NCBI GenBank assembly: GCA_963377175.1
Contig: CAUJNA010003247.1
Location: 162,001 to 226,000, forward strand
Direction: 5' to 3'
DNA: 64,000 bases
Source of the DNA: Effrenium voratum
Lineage: Eukaryota > Sar > Dinophyceae > Suessiales > Symbiodiniaceae
Positions 57,421 through 64,000 of this stretch are shown piece after piece. Below the pieces are notes generated by a model. That model was not told where the DNA came from. It saw only the letters and a program-made list of their open reading frames with translations, and did no database searches. How positions within the stretch are numbered: position 1 is the stretch's first letter; the number at the start of each line of letters is the position of its first letter. The translations under genes were made by a program, and so were the position numbers.

Positions 57421-58167
57421 GCTAGTGACTTGCGTGGCCCAAGACACCCGCACGCACGCACAACGCACAAACGCACACACCCGCGCGGCTGTGTGTCCCA
57501 CGGCGTCCAACATGGTGCCGTGGGCGGACTTGCCATGTGCCAGAGCCAGGATGGCCTTCAGGTTCAAATTCATGTCCTCCATTCAACTGACGCTACCTTG
57601 TGCAAGGCAGCATTGCCAGGTTGCAGGATTTTCATGCCCTCTGGCGCTCACTGTGCGCTTGATCAGTGCTTGTGTTGTGACGTCAAGGCGTCATGACATG
57701 ACGGTGTCAGGCATCGACAGCATGCGCGAGAGACACCAGAACTCCAACAGCCTCGTGGAGCCACCTGCAATGTCGCAAACCGACACCCGGCTTGGGGCCA
57801 CGCAAGAGCATGTTTGACTCAAACCTACAACTTGTGGCCCCACCCTGTCTTCGTGCGCATAATGATATGCAACTCAAGTGGCCAAGGGGCCGAAAATGGC
57901 CTCATGGCTCTTTTGGCTCCCCAGGCCCCACAGGTCGGCTCAACCATTGCTCGGTTGCTTTCTCCTCTGCTCAACGTGTTCTTCTTTTTAACTTTTTTGT
58001 GGTTTAATTCGGACAACCACTAAGTCAAAAAAGGTGGTTTGTTAGTTGGCAAAAGGTCGAGTCCTAACATCCAAGCCATTTTGCACCAAAGATTGGATGG
58101 CCTCATGGCCCAGACTCATGGCTCTTGGCTCCCCATGCCCCACAGGTCGGCTCAACCCATTGGCTGC

Positions 58168-58280
58168 CATCCGTCCTCGTCATCGCAGGCCTTCTTGCAC
58201 TTCCCAGCGGAAGCCTCCGCCAGCGCCCCGAGCTCTTCGCCCTCCTCCTCCGCCACACCGCCGAGGCCGGCGTAGCAGGC
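58168..58280 (-). CDS. Cys-containing exon upstream of the EEP core
   Basis: 113 bases reading ACYAGLGGVAEEEGEELGAL and AEASAGKCKKACDDEDG; AG acceptor, GC donor. Acidic, with three Cys. It probably belongs to the N-terminal part of the EEP protein or to the next gene on the same strand. Confidence 0.5.
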
Positions 58281-58785
58281 CTCGCCAAAAAAAACGCGCA
58301 CAGGTCATAAAACGTTAACCGTGAAACCCCCCCTCCCCAGCCTCCCCCCCCTCAAAACAACAAAACACACAAGAAACACAGAAGAGAAGGGGGAACAAAA
58401 ACAAAAAACGATCCCAATGTTGGTTATTGTTGCGCCTTCCCCAAAGGCTTCTCTTTGTGTTTCGGGGCTCTTTACAGCCGCAGGTCCAAGTAGTCGAGGA
58501 TTGTCTTCGACCAACGTATCGTTCGAAAGCTACTTGGACCCTTGGAAAGCTCCGATGCCAATGGCCAACAGTTTGGATGGCTCAAAATGCTTACACCTTC
58601 CTGAACATGAGGATCCAAGAATGGCTCAAAATGGATGGCTCATTGGCTCAAATTGTTGGAAGGATGGCTCAACTTGTTTGTATTTCAACAGGATCTCCAA
58701 GAAATGAACGCGCAGCCTCAATCGCTTACTCGATGATGTCCTGTTGGTCTCTCGTCAAACTGGGCATTTGTGTATATATGTATGC

Positions 58786-58912
58786 CCTAAGGCTCCCAAT
58801 GTCTTGTTGGCCCTGAAGATGGGTTGTTTTCAAGGGCCCCTGAGGGGTCTGGTTTTTCATTGGAGGGCCCGGGGGCCTGCATTGGAAGGGTCATGACCCT
58901 TAGGGTGTATAT
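58786..58912 (+). repeat. dispersed repeat family K, copy 2
   Basis: TTTCAAGGGCCCCTGAGGGG and GGGTCATGACCCTTAGGG, matching 14385-14520. Confidence 0.65.
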
Positions 58913-59107
58913 ACACATATAGATACATATGTGCCGCTCTCTTTGTAGCGAACTTCCTGTTGGACAAAATTGAAGGGAAACCAACAGGAAACATGTTGAC
59001 TCATGTGCAGAGTTCGCTCGGGTTCGACTCTAAGTGGGGGAACTTCAATGTGGCCCTCCCTGAACCTCTCTGAATTCGCGCAACCCCCTAAAAAGGGCAG
59101 GCCTGAA

Positions 59108-59108
<1 letters not shown>

Positions 59109-59195
<87 letters not shown>

Positions 59196-59205
59196 CACAC
59201 ACACA
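59109..59205. repeat. CA microsatellite
   Basis: About 48 CA units with one CG interruption. Confidence 0.97.
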
Positions 59206-59240
59206 TGGTACAACCTTGTGAAACTCAACTACAACAACAA

Positions 59241-59276
59241 GGGTGTGTGCGCGTGTGTGTCTGTGTGTGTCTGTGT

Positions 59277-59349
<73 letters not shown>

Positions 59350-59362
59350 TGTGTGTGTGCCT
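59241..59362. repeat. GT microsatellite
   Basis: About 60 GT units with a few CT interruptions at the edges, 35 bases after the CA tract. Confidence 0.97.
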
Positions 59363-59413
59363 GCCGCAAGGGGGAGAAAAACAAAAAAAGACGGAAAACA
59401 AGCTGAGCATGGC

Positions 59414-59494
59414 TCCCCCCGGGCAGTTTGCTGCCTGTCGCTCGCAAGTGCACAGCATGTCCGAAGTGCCCAGGATCGCCTGCATAGGGCCGCA
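59414..59494 (-). CDS. Cys-rich exon upstream of the EEP core
   Basis: Twenty-seven codons, phase 0 at both ends: CGPMQAILGTSDMLCTCERQ then AANCPGG. AG acceptor, GC donor. It joins in phase to the exon at 58168-58280. Confidence 0.5.
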
Positions 59495-60409
59495 CTCCCG
59501 AGGGAAGCAGGGTTGAAGCAGATGGCACAACTTCCCGGACCCTCACACTACCAAGAAACAAAAAAGGAAATCACACCATATTTTTTGGGGCAATCTCCCA
59601 TGACTGTATTTATTGGGTAAGTCATGTTGACCGCATATTAATCCAACTCAGTGTATTCATAGGGGGGTGTCAACCTGGGTTTGGTGGTGAATCATCACTT
59701 TTGGCGGGCAACACCCCCCATTACTACACTGAGGTTGATTGGTATGGGGTCAACATTCTTCAGTCCACTTGGTGGTTTGGATCGGTTCAGCCTCCCAAGC
59801 CATAGGGCTTCACGGTTTGCCATTCCCACCCCTTTTGGGCGGCTCGTCTTTCTTCTCGCCGACAGAATGGCGTCGGATGTCCTTTTGGTCTTAAAACCAA
59901 GGGGCAACGTCACATGCTAAACCCCCACATGGGTTTGGATTGCCAGGTTGTACTTCAAGGCCTGCTTTCACTCAAGGGTCAAGGCCTGCCCTCGGAGCGC
60001 ACAGAAGAAGCCAGTCATCGGTCACATCTGTGTGACCACACATTTCAATAAACGTCGTTCAAATCTGATTACCCTTGCAAGAAACTCCAAGCATACAACA
60101 GGGAACCATCCACACTCGCGAAACGTGACCTATAAGCAAACATGGGTGTGGCTCAACGCAGGGGGGGCCCTTGGGATGGTTCTGATCAAACCAGTGGATC
60201 CCAGTTACTCATTTATTAGTAAACCACCAGCTGTTGTCCTTTTGGTTTTATATCGGGTGGTTCCCTTGGTTCCCCACAAAACCAGGTAGTTGCGCTGGTT
60301 ACCTACAAAAACCAGGTAGTTCCATTGGTTCCCTACCAAAAACCAGATAGTCCCCTTGGTCACTTACACAAAGACGGAAAAATGGGGATCCCACCGGGTC
60401 AGAGGCACC

Positions 60410-60510
60410 GCACCCCACCCCCACCCCCGCCCTTCAGAGCCAAGAGGGAGCAACCCAAGAATCGCGGATCGGAGCGAATCGGCCTCGTCGCATCCGAAGG
60501 TCTCCTTCAC
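60410..60510 (-). CDS. exon after an introner-like intron
   Basis: Reads VKETFGCDEADSLRSAILGL then LPLGSEG, starting in phase 0 immediately after the CACAG end of the family D element. The right boundary is unclear because of GGGGGTGGGG repeats. Confidence 0.5.
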
Positions 60511-60677
60511 CTGTGGGTCAAAAATTTGGAAACCCCAAAACAGGGCTCCCTATATTTCCCCTTAAAACATCACCCCCAACAAGGGATACTCACCTTTCAC
60601 GGACCAAAAAGGTGATGTTTAAAACCACCAAAAAGGGAAATATAGTTTGTTTCTGGTGGTTTCATTTTGACCCACAC
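60511..60677 (-). mobile_element. introner-like element, family D (complete intron)
   Basis: 167 bases lying exactly between two phase-matched minus-strand exon segments. On the minus strand it begins GTGTGGGTCAAAA and ends TTTTTGACCCACAG, so the inverted ends themselves supply the GT donor and AG acceptor. Exon sequence on both sides gives CAG|GT at each junction. Relatives lie at 15206-15306, 41745-41856 and 56011-56109. Confidence 0.65.
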
Positions 60678-60750
60678 CTGGCAGGTCTCGTCCAACTCCT
60701 CCGCCGCTGCAACGCAGCGGTGCCCGAAGCTCTCGCCTCGGATAGAGGCG
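60678..60750 (-). CDS. Cys-containing exon before an introner-like intron
   Basis: Reads ASIRGESFGHRCVAAAEELD then ETCQ; acceptor GAACGCCCCCAG, donor GTGTGG inside the family D element. Confidence 0.5.
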
Positions 60751-61591
60751 CTGGGGGCGTTCGATGCAAGGGACTCATGCCAAGGAATCAAACATGTTCA
60801 AGCCTCTGATTCAGACCAAGAAGGGGGTCCAGGTGGCACAACCAAACAGGAGACTACTTGGTTCAACCCTCAATGAAAATGATTCGAATGGGGTTGACCA
60901 GGGTACTCTTAAAGCCAGATTTGGTCATGATTGTGGGAGAGCGCAGTAGGAAGTGAGTCACACATGCAACTAGTGGATGGGTTTTGACTCCCTAACCAGT
61001 TCGAGTAAGGGACTCACTTTTTAGTTGCTGGTAACTATTGAGCCCCTCATACTTCCCCTTGGACATGCAACCCCCCACCTAGGACTTGGATCTTTACTAC
61101 CGGCAAACATCCAATCCAAACCACCTGAACAGTTGAAATGTAGTGGTGGTGTCCACTAAACCTGAGCTGTTAGAGGCTCCAAAAATTGAAATGGAGGAAG
61201 TCCTGGTTCAATATAAGATCATATTAAGGACGCCATTTCAGGAACCAGGGTTACTCAGCATTTCTTGTGAGAAACATAGGAGAGAGAACGGGACATATTT
61301 GGAGGTAAAACAACACAAACAAAAGCAACACATTTTGGTCAACTTTTTTGCTTTCATGGGCAGGCTGAAACAACGACACCTGGTAACCATCCCTTGGCCT
61401 GAGGCAACGATCCATGTCGACCCTTCGATGTGATCGGCTAAAAGGGAGCACCCTTTTGAGTTGCAACCGCTGTCCTTGTAGCGTGTTTGGGTGGCCTCAT
61501 GTTGAAAGCTCCGATCGGATCCCAAAGAAGAACACAAAAAAAGGCAAAGTCTAAGTGGACAAATGTGTGCGAGCAGCCTGGGAACAAGTGG

Positions 61592-61690
61592 CCAGGGCTT
61601 GCCATCCCGTGGGTTGAATTCCAAAACCAGCCTGTACAGGAAATACAAAAGGCCAGGGCTTGCCATCCCGTGGGTTGAACTCCAAAACAC
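61592..61690 (+). repeat. 60-bp tandem duplication
   Basis: GGCCAGGGCTTGCCATCCCG and TGGGTTGAA.TCCAAAAC occur twice, 60 bases apart. Confidence 0.85.
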
Positions 61691-61795
61691 ATGGCAGAAC
61701 CCAAAAATGGGAAGTCTTCTTTTGTATCCCTTTCAAAGCAAAAGGTGCCCTCAAAAACTAAAACACCCTGATCTCCCACCTGTCAGTTCCCCATC

Positions 61796-61852
61796 TCCGT
61801 GGCTGAACGCTGCCAAAGTGCAGTACTCGTCGCAGCGGTTGTAGGTGGCAGT
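61796..61852 (-). CDS. candidate Cys exon upstream of the EEP core
   Basis: Reads TATYNRCDEYCTLAAFSHG. The frame is open further upstream (QALVE), so the acceptor is uncertain, and the donor would be GA. The CDEYC spacing resembles the other exons in this run. Confidence 0.35.
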
Positions 61853-61933
61853 CTCAACCAACGCTTGGCCTCGGCGTTGGAGCGAAGAAAAGAAACATCT
61901 GTTGGACATCCAGCAGGAAATGTGCGGAACCAC

Positions 61934-61987
61934 CAGCTTGCTGAATGCCAGGGTTTGGATAACGTTGTGCAGAATTGCCGGTGGATT
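61934..61987 (-). CDS. candidate exon upstream of the EEP core
   Basis: Eighteen codons, NPPAILHNVIQTLAFSKL, phase 0 at both ends, AG acceptor and GT donor. Confidence 0.4.
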
Positions 61988-62224
61988 CTTCGAGGTACAG
62001 AAGAATGTAGCTATGGAGAATCGTCCATAACAATCATCCTGGGCGCTGCAGATTGAACGTGCGTGTTTCTTGCACAAAATGCAAGGTTCGCTCCAACAGG
62101 TGTCATTTTCCTCTTTTTTTTGGGGGGGGGGGGTGACTCCCTCTTCACCAGCCAGATTCTTGCGAGAAAAAAAAACATGAGCTGACTTCCCTTCCCAAAA
62201 CCACAACATGTGTCCGAGAAACAC

Positions 62225-62272
62225 CTCATGGCCTTCCTCAAAACATTCCAGGAGGGCCCCGGCGCCGTGAAT
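62225..62272 (-). CDS. candidate exon upstream of the EEP core
   Basis: Sixteen codons, IHGAGALLECFEEGHE, phase 0 at both ends, acceptor GGGTGGCTCAG and GT donor. Confidence 0.4.
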
Positions 62273-62609
62273 CTGAGCCACCCGTTGTCAAATTGTGGAC
62301 GCCAGGTCACCAAAAAGCCCGAACGGCGGCAACGAATGTGCCCAATGCTCAACACCCTACTCTTGCCATGCGAAGGGAGATTGGAATGGATCGTTTTTGC
62401 AGGTCAACTCATTGGCTAGGCCCAGACCTGGATGAAACCAGAAAGAACAGAGATGTGCCGGCTTTGTGTAGCAGTCCAACCCATGGCCCAAGCATGCACT
62501 CCCGTGGTCAAAGCGCATTTAAACCGTACCTTTCTGGACTTGAATCCAAACCTCCATACTCCTTCCTTGAATCCGCGCGGTGGGGCGCCCGGCACCCGCC
62601 GCAGCTCAC

Positions 62610-62691
62610 GCCGTCCAGCTGCGGCCACTCGCCGAAGGGCGCGCAGCTCTCGCGCACGGCTTGCACGGCCAAGTGGGCGGTGCCTCGGGGA
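62610..62691 (-). CDS. candidate exon upstream of the EEP core
   Basis: Reads PRGTAHLAVQAVRESCAPFG then EWPQLDG, with a consensus GT donor (GTGAGC). Another frame of this GC-rich island has a stop. A family J repeat ends 20 bases before it. Confidence 0.45.
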
Positions 62692-62710
62692 CTCGAAGAC
62701 GCAGAAATGA

Positions 62711-62825
62711 CGTCTCTACTCTTGGCATGGCATCAAAAAACTGACTGTTCTTTGCAGACCCCAGTAAAAATGAACAGAACCAAAAAACTAAAAAAACTAT
62801 ATAAAAAACATGCCAAGAACAGTGG
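62711..62825 (+). repeat. dispersed repeat family J, copy 3
   Basis: TCTACTCTTGGCATGG, CAGACCCCAGTAAAAATGAA and CATGCCAAGAACAGTGGAG in order. Confidence 0.85.
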
Positions 62826-62829
62826 AGAA

Positions 62830-64000
62830 ATTAATTCCACGAGGGACGTGGGGGCTCAGTGCTGAGCCCAAAGCAACTTTGAGAACCCCGGGCAAAATGA
62901 GGCGCGCTCATGGGGCCGCTCTTTGGGGCCCATGTGGAGTGGTGTTTTTGAAAGATCGCCCCTTGGCAAGCTGGCAGGGGAGACGCCAACTCTCCTTTCC
63001 AAACCCTGTCCCCTGCAGCTTCCTCTGTAGGGGGGTAAGTATAGAATAATTTCATCTGTGTTGTGTTTTGTGATCTATGCATCTGGCATGCTTGTTTTGC
63101 CGACGTTGGCAGCACTGCAATGTTCCTGAACCTGGATGGGGATCCCGTGAAGCGTGAGCTCATTTTTTTTCCATCAGGTGAGCTCGCCAGCAACATGTGC
63201 AGATATAACATATGACAGGCAATCCCACGGCACCTGGGGCCCAGGAGCTCAAGCCAGCCTGGTTGCGACCAGGCTGGTTCGTGTTCTTGCAATGGTTGAA
63301 ATATCAGCCGCGCCTTCTTTGCAAGGTTAACCCAAGACAAAAAGACCGCCCTATCTGTGTGTTTCTTTTCTTCTTCTTTTTGTTTTTTTTTTTTTTTGGG
63401 GGGGGGGTGGGTGCACCCATTTTCAATCTCCCAGGTTGGATTACCATGGCAAAATTATGAACCTGTCAGCTCAAGGATTCCCCTCTACCCAAGCCCTGGT
63501 TGATTAACAGTGAGTCCAGAATTGCTCAGACGCCCCTGCTCTAGTAAATTCAGCAGGCTGGGGGGTATGACAAACGCTGGGCCCACTGCACATTATATCA
63601 CCAGTGGTTCACGAAACTTCCTGCCGCCCCTCCCCCTCCCTCACCACACCTCCCCCACCCCCAAGAGTCTTGACGCGACAAAACCCTCTCTTCCTGGCTG
63701 CGTGCACCAAACTGCAGCAAGGTGTTGCCAGAGTTGGGCTTTTTGCAGGTGCCATCGCGGCACACCTGGCGAAGGCTTGCCGTTGGCAAACGGCCAACCA
63801 GCTGGGTGTCACGGGTGTCCCGTGCGGCCATTGGCTGCGTACTATGATGACCCCATGAGGCTGGCTCGTCTTTCTTGCTGGCACCCCTGTTTCGATCCTT
63901 TTTGCTTAGGGTTATAACGGAAAAGCAAACAGCACAAACACCATGCTGGGGGGGTCCCGGCTACATCTCTTGGTTGCTGTTGACCCCCCTGCAAACAGTT
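62830..64000. other. window end without a confirmed gene
   Basis: A GC-rich minus-strand segment at about 63690-63775 could be an exon (VCRDGTCKKPNSGNTLLQF in one frame, an ATG-led frame in another); it is too ambiguous to call. The last 25 bases match a family G-type start also seen near 33090. Confidence 0.4.

Larger units (their letters stand above)
54198..58167. other. stretch with repeats and weak exon candidates
   Basis: Holds a family A copy (55321-55425), a diverged family D copy (56011-56109), a CGCAAGCCACTCGCGCTTCA-type repeat (56346-56445), a GAT-rich microsatellite and a possible minus-strand exon at about 57480-57560 reading AILALAHGKSAHGTMLDAV. A plus-strand open stretch at 54593-54900 ends in a stop after RFIRDELQLGGS and is not recognised. 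Confidence 0.45.

Noticed and set aside
57119..57582. Asp-rich and His-rich ORFs
   Set aside because: Translation of the GAT/GATGAC microsatellite.
58560..58690. Relic of the dinoflagellate spliced leader
   Set aside because: Repeated ATGGCTCAAA and TTGGCTCAAA pieces are present, but the CCATTTTGGCTCAAG core is not found on either strand.

Overview
The window looks like nuclear DNA of a dinoflagellate, probably of the Symbiodiniaceae/Suessiales type (inference). Genes are sparse and cut into very short GC-rich exons separated by long repeat-filled introns. Most 5' splice sites that can be placed by reading phase and protein motif are GC or GA rather than GT. Retroelement remains, satellites and microsatellites fill much of the rest. 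No bacterial-style genes, operons or CRISPR arrays are present. No intact spliced-leader sequence, rRNA gene or convincing tRNA gene was found.

Layout. 1-405 is a GT-rich microsatellite. About 5.3-18.2 kb (minus strand) holds a WD40 beta-propeller gene that I could splice exon by exon; it ends in a stop at 5298. About 19.09-20.78 kb is a block of four different tandem arrays. 24.6-32.5 kb is an almost complete but frameshifted tyrosine-recombinase (YR) retrotransposon on the minus strand, with split direct repeats (A1 - ORFs - B1 A2 - B2). It encodes a tyrosine recombinase, a gag-like protein with a zinc knuckle, a methyltransferase-like domain, and reverse transcriptase plus RNase H. 32.5-46.5 kb is repeat-rich with only weak candidate exons. 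46.6-54.2 kb (minus strand) holds an endonuclease/exonuclease/phosphatase (EEP) family gene whose whole catalytic core can be spliced in phase from nine exons. A run of Cys-rich minus-strand exons at 58.2-62.7 kb probably encodes its N-terminal part or belongs to a neighbouring gene.

Several families of roughly 90-220 bp elements with inverted ends recur, mainly in the introns of the two genes. One of them, at 60511-60677, fills an apparent intron exactly and supplies both splice sites from its inverted ends, as expected for an introner (intron-generating transposable element). Together the split-repeat YR retroelement and the introner-like elements are the most interesting content of the window.

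The two host genes show no direct functional link. They share strand, exon size, GC/GA donors and the same intronic repeat families.
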